Of a stretch of 64,000 nt of DNA, positions 1 to 11,689 are shown piece by piece. A program made the position numbers and the translations under genes. Each line of letters begins with the position of its first letter. Within the stretch, counting starts at the first letter, position 1. The notes below the pieces were generated by a model, which did not search any database, was not told the origin of the DNA, and saw nothing but the letters and a program-made list of their open reading frames with translations. The DNA comes from Prunella strophiata (Eukaryota; Chordata; Aves; Passeriformes; Prunellidae). The stretch lies in contig JAZBQD010000017.1 of the NCBI GenBank assembly GCA_036583965.1, forward strand, positions 26,260,385 to 26,324,384, given 5' to 3'.

Positions 1-99
1 TGTCCAGTCAATGCAAGTCTTAGTAAAAAGTTTGTCTTTCTTATAAGCCAAATGCACATATTATATATTGAAAGCTGCAATATGGTATCCCTAGGGTCA

Positions 100-447
100 T
101 CTCTTCTCCAAGGGGGAACAATCGCAGCTTTCACAGCCTTTCTTCTTAAGGAGAGGTGCTACAGCTCTCTGACCATTTTCAGGACCTTCTTCTGGACTGA
201 TTCCAGCAGTTCCCTGTCCTCCCTGTGCTGGGACCCCACAGCTGGATGCAGGGGTCCAGGTGGGCTCTCCCCTCTCAGAGCAGAGGGGCAGAATCCCCTC
301 CCTCCCTGCTGTCCACGCTGCTTTGGGTGCAGCCCAGGACACGTTTGGCTTTCTGGGCTGAGTGTATATGTCCAGACCATGTCTAATTTTTACCCAGCAG
401 TATGCCCAAACCTATTTCCACAGGGCTCATCTCAATCCCTTCATCAT
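100..447 (-). mobile_element. CR1 LINE fragment, 3' part of ORF2 lacking the terminal tail
   Basis: The reverse complement follows the recalled avian CR1 ORF2/3' region: the stretch equivalent to 'GGGATTGAGA', the 'AGCCCAGAAAGCCAA' block, the 'GAGGGAGG..ATTCTGCCCC' block and the 'GTCAGAGAGCTG.AGCACCTCTCCT' block occur in the expected order. The copy breaks off at about base 100, where CR1 would continue for several hundred more bases to its tail, so the 3' end is missing. Loss of the 3' end is unusual for CR1, which is normally 5'-truncated, and points to a later deletion. The open frames over this stretch are relics of the repeat. Confidence 0.85.
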
Positions 448-1120
448 CTAGAACATGCACAATATCTTTTATATTAATGAAGGGTCCTGGTGGCTGCTAA
501 AAAGGCCCACTGTTTATGCTCTTGATACAATAATTTCAAATAAATTTGAATGTAAATATAAATGGAATTTATTCAGCACCACAACATTCAAGATCTATCT
601 ATTTTGGTGTGGTCTGGTGTACAGAGCAGTAAAGTATGTAGGAAATGTGTCATGCAATGAGCTTGAAGTCCTTTTTCTTTGACCCATCTCATAATGAAAG
701 AAAAAGAAATGAGGATTTCTGCATACAAAGGAAAACCTTCTATTTTTTACTTTCTAATCTTTACAAACTTTTTGTCTGATCTTCTTTATAAACATCCTTA
801 TTCTGTCTGATACTTCATTTCATTGCTGGAAAGCCCAGTCAAAATCAAGTCAACATGACTTAGTCTGTCAAGTTATTATGCTAAATTGAGCCTTGCTACA
901 ATTTGCAGTCAGTTCATCTGCAAACAGTCTGGACAGTAATGTTTCAATCATTGTTTTAAGTTGTGCAGCAGGGAAAGGTGTAGAAATATTAGGTTTCAAG
1001 GAAAAGACTGAATTATGTTAAGCTGGCAATACCAGAAGAGCTGCAAAATACTATAAATGTATCAAAAGCAGCAATAGCCCAACACAAAGGTGTTTATGTT
1101 TTCTTGTGTTGTCCTTAACA
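448..1120. other. Intergenic, no gene recognised
   Basis: AT-rich unique sequence separating two CR1 copies of opposite orientation. A 75-codon frame at 455-682 shows no family resemblance or coding-like composition. Confidence 0.6.
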
Positions 1121-1590
1121 CAAGAAAGACATGGACCTGTCAAAGGAAGTCCAGAGGAGGCCACAAAGAACTCAGAGGCTGGGAGCACTTCTGTGAAAAC
1201 AGGCTGAGAGAGCTGGGGTTGTTCAGCCTGGAGAAGGCTCCAGGGAGACCTCATGGAGGCCTTCCAGTACCTGAAGGAGGTTTGCAAAAAGGAGGAAAAG
1301 GAGGGAGAGCAATTTTTTATATGGGCAGATAGAGACAGGGCAAGAGACAATGATTTTAAATGGAAAGCGAGCAGGTTTAGGTTTTTAGAACCTAGGAGAA
1401 AATTCTTCACTATGAGGATGATGAAGTGGTGGAACAGGTTGCCCAGAGAAGTTGTGGGTGCCTCATCCCTGGAAGTGTTCAAGGCCATGTTGACTGGCAC
1501 TGAAAAATGTCTCTGCCCATGGCAGGTGGGCTGAAACTAGATGACTTTTAAGGTCCCTTCTAACACATACCATTCTATAATTCTACAATT
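1121..1590 (+). mobile_element. CR1 LINE 3' end
   Basis: The sequence tracks the CR1 3' terminus: 'GACATGGACCTGT', 'CAGGCTGAGAGAGCTGGGGTTGTTCAGCC', 'TGGAACAGGTTGCCCAGAGAAGTTGTGG', 'CTGCCCATGGCAGG', 'AAGGTCCCTTCTAAC' and a degenerate ATTCTATAATTCTACAATTCT tail ending at about 1590 all appear in order (each block quoted approximately). It is 5'-truncated, as is usual for CR1. An internal run near 1300-1390 diverges from the consensus. The 149-codon antisense frame over it is a by-product of the repeat. Confidence 0.92.
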
Positions 1591-3189
1591 CTCTCCTCCT
1601 GAAGAATGATCAAGATCATACACAATTTTTTAGCTTGGCAATTTATCAGGTGCAACGATTCGTAAAGTTTGATTATTTGCCATCATCTGAAACACACTTA
1701 TAAAGACATCCTCAGATCAGTGTTCCTGACCTTCATTTAGAAAATTTGTTCTCTCTTCCCTTCTATATAAGAAGCAAAAATATCTACACTCATGATTTTG
1801 TATCCTCTTGGAACACTACTATCTGTAAAGAAATTAACACATAGGCCAAATTTATTGTCAGGAAAAGAATAGTCTAATTTGCTCTAAAATATTCATGCAT
1901 TTAAAGGAAAAAAACAAAGAGAGAAATAGGAGATCATATTCTTTCTTGACATAAACCTTTCCAAAGAACCATAATGGAACTGGTATGACTTTTGTTGAGA
2001 TTAAATATTCATGAAGAAGGTTTTATTGTTTTAATTAGAGGTGAAGAAATAAATTGTAAGGAATTATTTTCCAGGTCAGGTTGGTCTACAGTTTTTTGCT
2101 GCAGTTATCTCTGAAGATATCAGTAATTCAAAACTATTCATCAAAGAGTTACAATAAAAATTCTTTTTCTATCACACATTTGTGGGCTGCTTGATCAGAA
2201 TATTAAATGGTAACACTTGAGTGGTTTTAACTAGTCACATGATGTAGTTCCTTTTCTTCACTAGAGGTGTTTTAATTAATAAATTAAGCCAGAATTATTC
2301 ATTGTGAAAATTCATTGATTTCCTAATTTGTTTTAGGCTGTTTTGGTGAGGCAAAAATCCCAAGTAAGTAAATGGAAAAATGACATAAATTCACTTAGTT
2401 TAATAACTGGACCATTTTCAGAAACTAAAGAGGATATATATGAATCTGAATCCTATTTTAATTTAATATAAGCACTGGAACAGTAAAAGATTAAAAGAAA
2501 CCATGATTGAAAAATATATGTAAATGAAGATAAATTAATCAAGAAAAGTAAAGTAGTCAAGCAGAAAGTAAATATTCCGTATTTCCAATAAGAAAGCAAT
2601 AGAAAAATCTGATGTGATCAAATTATTTGTTTTACACAGTTCTGAACACCAGTGGCAAATTACATAATGGTAAATAATATTAAACTGGAAGTGAAAGTGA
2701 TGTCATTATCAATCATTTGAAATCCAGAAGAACCCAAAAGCCATTAGGGTAATGAATAACACCATAATTTGATCTCTTAAGCCAGCATTTTGGTCACAAC
2801 TCTGGAAAAGAGGTCACCATGTCCCGCATTTTGATCCTACCAAAAGTACAACAGCACTGCAGGAGCTCATAAAGGATTTCTTGGACAGGCTGGCAGCCCC
2901 TTGTGTATTAAAGGAGAAGCCAGGAAAATGCATTCATAGCACTCGTGTCGCAGAGCAACGATATCCAAATTTGCTGTGACAGATACTCTGAAATCAGCAC
3001 CACTGAGGCAGCATGCCTAAGTTTATGTGCTCTACTGAGGTGTTACTGCACACCTCATCCCTCTGCAGAAAACAGCAAGGTAGCAAGGTGTTGCCAGGAT
3101 CAAAGCTGACAGGCTGCACTCAGGGCTGAGGCTGAGGGAGCTGGCCATGCAAGCTTGCTCTCTAGCACCAGAGAAATGTTGTGGTGATC
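1591..3189. other. Intergenic, no gene recognised
   Basis: Mostly AT-rich. From about 2780 to 3180 the base composition becomes more GC-rich. The phrase near 2870-2900 (CTCATAAAGG..TTGGACAGGCTGG) may be the degraded upstream part of the CR1 that becomes recognisable at 3190. Confidence 0.5.
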
Positions 3190-3830
3190 AGGGAAAGAAC
3201 CCAAAATAAAGGACTGTACCCACCCTCAGAAGGGCAGGAGCTGAGGAACTACAGGCTTGTCAGAGAGTTTAGTACTAGGGAAAACCATGGGAGCAATCCT
3301 GTTGGAGCAAAATTCAGGGTGCACAAAATAGCCAGCATAGACTGACGATGGGTGAACCATGTCAGTCGCAGACAATTACCTGCTGTGATAACATACGTGT
3401 ATTTGTGGCTAAGAGGAAAAGTGTGGATGTCCTTCACCTTGACACTAGCATGGTTTTTGTCACTATCTTCCACAGTATTCTTCTGTGGTGAGTTGTTATG
3501 GTCTGGATGGATGCACCTTCAGAAGAATGAGAAAAAGGGTTGGAAAATTTTACTCAAAAAGGGGTGATTGATGGATAATTCACTGCTTGTTGACTGGAAA
3601 CAATAGAGCTCCCACAGCAACCTCTTATCAATGATCTGTGTAGGTGACAAGGTGCATGTCTCTCATGTGATTCCAAACTGCAGGGGACCAGCTGATGCTT
3701 GTGACAGCAGAGTCACTATTCAGAGAAACTGACACCATTGTGAGGAAGGGGCTAACAGGGCCTCTATGATATTTGGGCCAAAGTCCTGCAGCTCTGCCTC
3801 CAGAAGGCAGACCTCTGGAAGTGATGCCAG
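3190..3830 (+). mobile_element. Old CR1 ORF2 (reverse transcriptase region) fragment
   Basis: Successive blocks match recalled CR1 ORF2 DNA. 'GGAACTACAGGCTTGTCAG' and the following 'AAAACCATGGGAGCAATCCT' resemble the 'AACTACAGGCC..AAGATCATGGAGCAGATCCT' segment. The 3455-3480 stretch resembles the region encoding 'AFDTVSH' (thus 'TCTTCCACAGTATTCTTCTG'). At 3672-3735 'GATTCCAAACTGCAGGGG..GCTGATGC..CATTCAGAGAAACTGACA' resembles the 'GATACCAAACTGGGAGG..GCCATTCAGAGGGACCTGGAC' segment. The copy is heavily diverged and shifts frame repeatedly, so it cannot encode a working enzyme. Exact borders are approximate. Confidence 0.7.
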
Positions 3831-6730
3831 TGGAACAGAGAGTAGCTCTGGAGAGAAGGCCCTGATATCCCTATGCATAGAACTTTGAGCAAAGTTGATG
3901 TATTGAAATGTAGTTTTCTGCCATTTGAAATGAAATTTGCCTCTGTACCAAGCATCATCAGCAACACAAACCCTGTTCTCAACACAAAACCTGTACAATC
4001 TGCTCCATACCATCCAGACGCATAATTTCATCTTCTGAATCATCTGCTTTTGTGGAGGTACTTACTGCTTCTTTTGAATAACTCATTTCTCTTTACATCA
4101 TTTTTGCTTTGACAGCACTGACAGGAGTCAACTTTCCATTGTCCGTGATGCCTCCATTCACTGAAAATTTCTTTGTTGCTTTTAGAGTAAGTAGCATTCC
4201 TATAAACTTCAGCACCATTTAATACTTTCACACAGAAAGAACAGCCATGTCCCACAGGGTACCATAGCACTTTTTAGCCCCTAAAAAATAAAATTTTCAT
4301 TTTAAGGATCATTTTACTCATTTCCCTGTTTTTACAATTATTTGGGATGCATATGCATTTTTGCAGTTTCTTGTCCAGAAACTATCCAGACAGCTCACTA
4401 ACTCTGTTATGAGTTGAAAGCAGCCTGGTTCACTGCTGATGACATCAACTAGCACATGCAAGTGATCATGGTTTAGGTGTCATGGCTTCAAGAATTGTAA
4501 AATAATTACAATATCTTCTGCTCATCATTCACTATATGTAATTTTTGTTTGATATACAAAATTTGGAATGTGTAAAGGAAAAAACGCTCCTTCTTGCTTT
4601 TGATAATTTATCTGCACTTATTTTCCAAGGTGCAGGTATTCATCAGTGACTGCCACATCCTGTGATTTCTAGACATCTCTCCAGGCACTGCCAATTCCTC
4701 CTCTGACTAGCACACTCCAAGTCTGATATTCCAAGTGCTCCACACACAAACAGAAACACAGGATACAATGTACTTATCCTTTCACACGAGGAGGAGACCC
4801 CGCCAACCTCAGTAAATTTTGGCATCAATTACTTCCATCTTTAATGTCTGAATCAAACAGCTGGCAATACAGAAAGTGAAAAAAAAGCAGCAACAGCTGC
4901 TTCTTTCTGTTCAGGTTTTGTGACAAAGCAGCTGACTTGTACTGTATTCATAAACAATGCAAGAAAAGCAAAGTTACTGAAATACTGCAGACTTTAACAA
5001 CATAGCTTACAAATATACATTTTCCAGAACATTCAGGTTTGCAACTCCTTTCTCTCAGCATTGTTTCCATGCCTGAGTTTCACCACTGTTTTTTTGAGCT
5101 TAATATTTTCCTCTCTTCAAAACAAGAAGTCTATTGATTCTTCTGAATGACTTACTGTCACTTGCACTGACTAGCATTCCTAATTTTTTTTAATAAGGCA
5201 CTTCTGTATATAGAATTAGGAGTTCAAAACCGTAAGAATCTGAGAAAAGAAAAACAAAGCAATTGTACAGTTTTCAGCAAGTCAGACAGTGCTCCTGGAG
5301 TGACCTCCCCTCTGCTGATTAACTGTGTATGTCACAACTTTCCAAACACATATTTGCACCATTTTGATGCTCATTTTCCCTGTTGTCCCCTTACTTATGC
5401 TAACTTACAAATTAGCCTCCCATTTTTGCAAGGCTTGGATTTTGCTACTTGTACTAGGCAGGAGCTCTCTATCTACAAAACTAGGCTCAGATTACATATG
5501 AAACAGCAGGAATTTTTAGCTCACATATTTAACCATATCCTGATTTTTAGGGTCACCTGTAAAGGACCTGGACCTTGATTGTGCCCTCCAACTGTCTTCC
5601 AGCCAAGTTTCTCCCAGAGTTTCTTCTTAGATATCAACATTCTTCGTTGTTAGGCCAAACTAACAAACTAATTTCTTCCACCACTCTGCTTCAGCAGGCA
5701 ACTATGTGGATCAGGCTGTTAACTGTTTCAGAGTGAGAGAGAGAAAACTTCTGTAGAGGCAGGTGCTCAGCAGAGAATGTTGACAGAAGTGTTCTACACA
5801 ATATACAGCAGCCAAGCTCTTTAAGAAGCAAAATAACTGTTTTAAAATAAAGAATGCATGAGGGAAGGTATCATTCCAATGCATTTCACTGTGAAGATAC
5901 TTGAATTCATCCATAAAGCAAAACATGTGACAAAATAAGTCTCATCAACTCTGAAACCCATGGTAAGGTTAATTTCTCAGTATTGGATAATTTTCATAAC
6001 ACAATCTGTCAAAATTATATTCAACTTTATGATTAAAAAATACATGCAATATTATTTTGTGTTATATAATATCCTAATAGTTATGTGTATTATATTATAT
6101 CAATTTATTGTATTTCTGTATAAAATTTCAATGCAATTAAGAGGAGAAAAAAAATCTATTTATAAATTTGGGATTTTTTATCAGTATTTAAAAGCTTTCT
6201 ACAATATATTGGAGTAGTAAAATACTTTGAAAAAGGGGGGACTTACTTGGCTTTAATGACATAATATTTGGACAGTATGGAAAATAAAAAAATAGGGTGT
6301 AGAAATTTTTATCTATAAACTGAAATGGGCATTGGCTCCAGCAAACTCACAGAAAGTGAGATTTTGGCCCTAGGTATCTGAGTCAAAATGTTTAATCTTC
6401 CACAAACTGTTCAGAATTTACAGAGTCCTGACTGTATTTAAATCAAAGGAAAAGATTTCTAAACTCTTGCATTTGAACAGCAAAATAAAGATGACTTCTC
6501 AAAGTGCTACCAGGGAAAGACTAATGCATCAAGCTCTTCATTTTCTTATCCACTTATTTGAGGACTTGAATCTGGTGTTAATCTGAAATAGTTTTAAATA
6601 GAGTCAATAGAATAGGCAGCTATGTATTCTACTAGATTATTTAGACAAAGGCAAAATTTGCTAATTAAAGTGTGCCCTGCTTTTCTGTCTGGGGTAGAGC
6701 AAGTTTTCCTCATAGAGGCCAGTATGAGTC
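3831..6730. other. Intergenic, no gene recognised
   Basis: Open frames here are short (at most 107 codons at 3720-4043) with no recognisable domain. The segment 5960-6220 is very AT-rich, with runs such as TATTATATTATATC; its 85-codon frame looks like a composition artefact. Confidence 0.6.
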
Positions 6731-7270
6731 TGTGTTTTGAATTTGTGCTGAACAGGGGTGACACCAGAGGGAAGTTTTCATTACATCTGAGCAGGGCTTC
6801 AGCAAAGGGCTTTTCTGCTTCTCTTCCCCCCAGCAAGGAGAATGGGGGGAGACACTGGGGGAAGGAAAGAAGCTGGCACAGGAAACATTCAGGGTAGCTG
6901 ACTTTAGCTGACCAAAGGAATATCCTAACCATATGGCATCATGCTCAGCAAAAGAAATGAGAGGGAAAATTGAAGGGGTGCTGTAGCTGAGGGTCCGGGC
7001 TGGGCATCTGTTGGTTGGTGGTGAGCAATACTATTCCACTGCATCACTTGTCTTTCTTAGGTCTTGTTTCTTCTCTTTGTTAATTTCCTTTTCACTACAA
7101 CTTATTAACGTTTTTTAAAATTTATTTTATTTTAATTATTAAACTGTTCTTTCTCTCAGCCTACAAGTTTTCTCACTTTTACCCTACCAATTCTTTCCCC
7201 TATTCCACAAGGGGAGAATGAGCAAGTGGCTGTGTGAGTCTTAGTTGTCAGCTGAGGTTAAATCATGACA
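6731..7270 (+). mobile_element. Solo LTR of an avian endogenous retrovirus
   Basis: About 540 bp matching an LTR I recognise from bird genomes. It begins TGTGTTTTGAATTTGTGCTG. It passes through 'CTTTTCTGCTTCTC' and 'GCTGACCAAAGGAATATCC..ACCATATGGCATCATGCTCAGC' (U3 end, 6900-6950), then 'GGGTCCGGGCTGGGCATC' and 'GGTGGTGAGCAAT'. An ATTAAA poly(A)-signal variant lies at 7138-7143. It ends with '..GAATGAGCAAGTGGCTGTGTG..TTAGTTGTCAGCTGAGGTTAAATCATGACA'. The TATA box expected after CTCAGCA in related copies is altered here (CAGCAAAAGAAA). No primer-binding site, gag, pol or env sequence follows, so this is a solo LTR. Target-site duplications are not obvious, which fits an old insertion. Confidence 0.8.
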
Positions 7271-7998
7271 CAATACAGTTGAAATAGTGTTGTGGTTGAG
7301 AAACTTCTCTTTTCACTACAAATTCAGATAACTCAAAAGTGACATTTTCAAAGGACTGTATAAAAACCTGTGGGGATTTTCTGAGTTAAGACAATGGCAT
7401 CTGAAAGATATTTGCCGTTTCGTCTGTATCAGTTCAGAAGGTTTTCAGCAGTGAATTGAAGAATGAGAAATATCTTCTTGGCGTACAACTGCCAAATTGT
7501 TGTTTGAAGTTTTCAATAAGTCATTCATCCCAAGGCATACTAGTTTACCAAACTATGTGTGCAATGGAAGTATGTATTTCACATGGCTCAGAACTTTGCT
7601 TTTAAATTATAACTTTGAAAACACTTCAGCATCAAAATGTCTAAACAAGAAAAAAAGTGTATAAATTTTTTTCCATCCCTTATGAATACAGTGATTCCCT
7701 GAACAGACTAAATATACAAGTGCCAACTTGTAGTTTTGGGAAGAAATAGCACAGAAAAATGTATTTAGAATGTTACTTGAGGGTGAGCTGAATCCAACAT
7801 TATATAGGTAAGTATTGGAAAAAGAGCTTCAAGAGTCCTTCCTCACTCAGAATATCCTCAGAAACAGAACACAAACTTTTTTAGCCTACTGTTTTATTTG
7901 GTTTGTTTAGTATCAGGTGAGGGTTAAAAGACTGGCTTTTTTCAGACATGAAGACTTTGGGTTCAGCCTTTCCTGTAATTTTTCTTTGACTGTATAAA
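7271..7998. other. Intergenic, no gene recognised
   Basis: AT-rich unique DNA between a solo LTR and a CR1 tail. I see no open frame or structure worth naming. Confidence 0.6.
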
Positions 7999-8385
7999 TT
8001 CATAGAATTGTAGAAGAAGAATTGTTTGAGTTGGAAGGGACCTTAAAAATCATCTAGCTCCACCCCCCTGCCATGGGCAGAGACACCGTCAACAAGAACA
8101 AATTGCTCAAAACTTTACCCAGCCTGGCCTTGAATACTTCCAGGAACTGGACATCCATTACTTCTTTGGGCAACCTGGCCTAGTGCTTCACCACTCTCAC
8201 AGTAAAGAATCTCTTCACAACATCTAGTATAAAACTGCCCTATTCCAGTCGAAAGCCATTCCCCCTTGTGCATGCCCTTAGAAAAAGTCCCACTACAGCT
8301 TTCCTCTAAGCCACCTTTAGGTACAGGAAGGCTGCCATAAGATCTCTACAGAGTCTTCTCTTCTCCAGGCTGAACAACCCCAAGT
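7999..8385 (-). mobile_element. CR1 LINE 3' end
   Basis: On the + strand the copy starts with the inverted tail 'CATAGAATTGTAGAAG' and continues 'GTTGGAAGGGACCTTAAAAATCATCTAG', 'CCCCCTGCCATGGGCAGAGACACC', 'CAGCCTGGCCTTGAATACTTCCAGG', 'GGGCAACCTGGCC' and 'TTCTCTTCTCCAGGCTGAACAACCCCAA'. These are standard CR1 3'-region landmarks in the expected inverse order. The element is 5'-truncated at about 8385. It is one of the better preserved copies in the window. Confidence 0.94.
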
Positions 8386-9356
8386 TGCATCAAAGAATCA
8401 ATATCATTTTGTAGGGATATGAGAAGAATACCTTTTTGCGCCTGTTGTACATTGAAAATTTAAATTTTCACATCTAAAACCAACTAGTAATTCATGCTAT
8501 AGTCCTGCAACATGATATAAAAGCTCCATTCACACACAACAGCCTCAATGCAGTGACCAGTGTACTCTAAAATAGAAATTATTACCCTAAAAATTGGGAT
8601 ACTTCCTGAATAGGTCTTGTGGCTGTCTCTCTGCAGACAAAATGTACTACTCTACATTCTCACTGTAAAACAACCTTTTTTTCTGCATGTCTGTACAGGA
8701 CCAGAATTTTATGTTCTACTTCACTGACTCAACCAGGAAATACAAATGCTACAACTTATCTTTAAAAATTTGTTTTAAAGTGATTATGGCTTATTTGAAG
8801 CAAAGAATTACATTCAATGAATTTAACAGTCTGCTTTTGCAGCTGCAATGCAACCATAAATTTAATACAGTTTTTACTGCACAGTTAGCTATGTGTAACA
8901 CAAGATTTCTATGTGGTTTAGAACTGCTTGTTTGCTTCCCCTCTTTCTCCTGATTCTCCACCATTTTCCACTTGTACTTTGCTGGCTGATCCATCATACA
9001 ATGGATACAGGACACAAATCGCAGTTTGACTTACTACTTAAAACTCAAGAGTTAACATCTTCCAAAATAATAATTCTTAGTGCAATTAGCAGTGCAGGAA
9101 GTCATATCTTTGTTTTCATGTCAATGTCAAAGAACTTTTACTTCAACATTCACAAAAGACTATGTGGATAATCCTAGTCATACCTTTTGCCCAAAAAGAT
9201 TAATATGAATTTTTTTATTATGTTATTCATCTCATTTTTTCAGAGTACATGTAGTCTAAGAGCACAAATAATTAATATATTCAGAATCTGAAATTAGATC
9301 TGTATCTAGGAAACAGAACTTGTAATCACAGCCATATGATTAAGTATTATCATAAG
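8386..9356. other. Intergenic, no gene recognised
   Basis: Three overlapping frames of 74-88 codons at 8687-9171 lie in ordinary AT-rich sequence and show no motif. Confidence 0.55.
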
Positions 9357-9490
9357 AAATGAGATTAGCTAAGCTAGTTAGAGCATGGTGCTAATAATAC
9401 CAAGATTGTGGGTTCAACCCCTATATGGGTCATTCATTTAAGAGTTGGATTTGATTGCTCAACTCAAAATGTTCTGTGATCTCTGAACTG
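9357..9490 (+). mobile_element. tRNA-Ile-derived SINE with CR1-like tail (TguSINE1 type)
   Basis: The first ~75 bases align with a tRNA-Ile gene: an A-box-like TTAGCTAAGCTAG at 9364-9376, the anticodon-arm sequence with AAT at 9393-9395, and a B box GGTTCAACCCC at 9411-9421 followed by an acceptor-like GGGTCA. The cloverleaf stems are decayed, so it is not a working tRNA gene. The next ~60 bases (AGAGTTGGATTTGATTG..CAACTCAAAATGTTCTGTGAT) resemble the 3' end of a CR1 family, with a short internal deletion. A tRNA-Ile head joined to a CR1 tail is the arrangement I know for the zebra finch SINE TguSINE1, a non-autonomous element moved by CR1 enzymes. The family name is from memory. Confidence 0.78.
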
Positions 9491-11344
9491 CAAAAATATT
9501 TCTCTTTTTATTACATGAATTAAGATTCCATATATATTAAAAGATGATTCACATGAAATACTTCAGCAAACAGGGATTTTCTTGTAATAAATCCATAGTC
9601 AAACAACATCTTCAATATGTCCTTGGATTCTTGTCATTGTCATGTCACATAGAAGTGGAAATCAAAGTAGAACATCCACTGTTATATGGATCAAAAAGAA
9701 GTTGGCCCTTGCTTGTTCAGACTTCAATATCAATTCAGAGGGCCACTGCAGTTCTGCATGTTTGACAATAGAATCTAGTGCAGCTCAAGCATTGTGCTAA
9801 CAATGTGGATTTATTTAAGAAAAATATTCCTCCAAAACCTTACTCTGTAGTAAAAGGTATACCTCCTCCATTTTCAGTAGACACACACAGACTAGCACTA
9901 TGTTGATTTTGTTCTGTTTCCCACCCTGTTTGTGTTTTCCATGCAACACTTTTTTCATAGTAATTTGTTAATAAACTATTTGGCATCATGCTAAAACAGA
10001 GAGATTACATCATTGGATTATATAGAGGAATTAATTTCCTTGAGCTGTACCATTTTTTTCTGTTAGAACAATGAAAATCTGACACTCTCTGATACCACTA
10101 TGCTCATCTCCAGAATCCTTCAGGAGTAAGAATACACCCTGTCTTTTTATTAACTTCAATTTTTAAAAATTCTGATTTTGTTGCACTATCTATAAGAATA
10201 AATGGGTATATTATTTGTGCTTTTCAAGTGCTGAAAAAATTACCAGGTATCATTAATAGTGTCTGTATTCAACCACTAATGACTGCAGAGATGCTTATTC
10301 AAGCAAGGAACATTTACATGCAGACTGCAGGAACTAAGCAAGACTTTGTTATGTCTCTGATAAAAGGAATTCGTTTGACTGAAGGAAGAGTGACTTTAAT
10401 TAGCTGTGCAAATGCCATTAATTCCAATTAATCTTCTCACAGTGTCAAAACCAGAATCCAGGGAGAAAATAAATTGCAATAAATCAATATAACTCTTGTT
10501 TCTACCAGGAACAGGTGCTTACAGAAAGAGGCATGTCTTTTATAGTTGTCTGCATCAAGAAGTATTTAAACTAGACAGCAATTCAATATGCTAACCCTCT
10601 CAATGATTTTTATAGACTATTTATATATCTCCTGAATTGTTTTTCTTTTAATGGAAAGTAGTTAACTTAGTATTTCTGAGAAGTATTCCAGTAAGAACTT
10701 TTCTCAGAATACTCACAAGTACCACCAAGTTTTATTTTGCAGGGGAAAATGAGGTGTGTATTTACAAGAGAGTTGGTTCTATTTGAAAACCTTAGATAAG
10801 CACTAACTTGCATTTACTTTTCATGGGGCAAATCAAGAAAACCAACCAGTCAACTGATTCTCCAATGTATCTTGAAAAGCTGTCTCTACAAGAAAACTCC
10901 TGGGTTTCTTTTAGACAGATCTTTGAAAACCATGACCATGAAATTTTAACCCTTGAGGATTTTCATGCTTCTAGTAGCAGTGCATCAGATCTGTCACGGC
11001 TTCTCAGGTTTCAAGAGCACTGTCTCAAAACCAGCACCAACTTATACCTAAAAGAAGCCCATTAAAATCAAATCAATAACCTCAGAGATGTGCCACTGAA
11101 ATAAAATTAAAAGAGTGCTCTTTGTGGGCAACTAAGCAGGGAACATCTTCTATGTTTGAGAAATATTGCAGCCACTATTTTACAATAGTTTCCCTACAAG
11201 AATTTTTTCATACCACACTGCACAAGTGTGTGATGAATGGATAGAGGAAGATACCACTAAATTTACTTCTCAGGAACAAAGTAAGAAGGAAATAGAGAAA
11301 TCAAACAAACAAACAAAACCCTCTAGTAGAAAAGAGCCAAAGGG

Positions 11345-11345
<1 letters not shown>
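9491..11345. other. Intergenic, no gene recognised
   Basis: AT-rich. Frames of 67-85 codons at 9544-9765, 10228-10431 and 10808-11065 have no recognisable domain. A CAAACAAACAAAC microsatellite trace sits at about 11304-11318. Confidence 0.55.

Positions 11346-11375
<30 letters not shown>
11346..11375. repeat. Poly(T) tract, 30 T
   Basis: An uninterrupted run of 30 T follows GAGCCAAAGGGC. Read on the minus strand it is a poly(A) tract, which could mark a degraded retroposon, but I recognise no element body beside it. Confidence 0.95.
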
Positions 11376-11379
<4 letters not shown>

Positions 11380-11689
11380 CTAGAAGATGAAGAATAAACC
11401 TCTAACATTTCAGAAAAAAACAAAACCTACCAAATTGAACTACAAAGCTGAGTTTCCCAATGCATAATAATAAACACAATCAAAAATAGAATTTGGTCTT
11501 GGCTTCCTGGTGTGTTTACACAAGACTTTACCACTCACAGCACTCAGACAGGTATCAGCATTAGAATCTGCAAGCAGACATCACTCAGTAACAGAATACC
11601 TCAGGTCTCTAACATCTTCAAGTATGCTTCCTCCTATTAATGCTGATTTATTTACTCAGTGAACAGTGTGCATTTGAAAAGACCAAAAT

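Noticed and set aside
1051..1500. 149-codon minus-strand frame
   Set aside because: Antisense reading of a CR1 3' end.
9357..9431. A functional tRNA-Ile gene
   Set aside because: Acceptor and other stems are mismatched and the sequence runs directly into a CR1-like tail, so it is a SINE.
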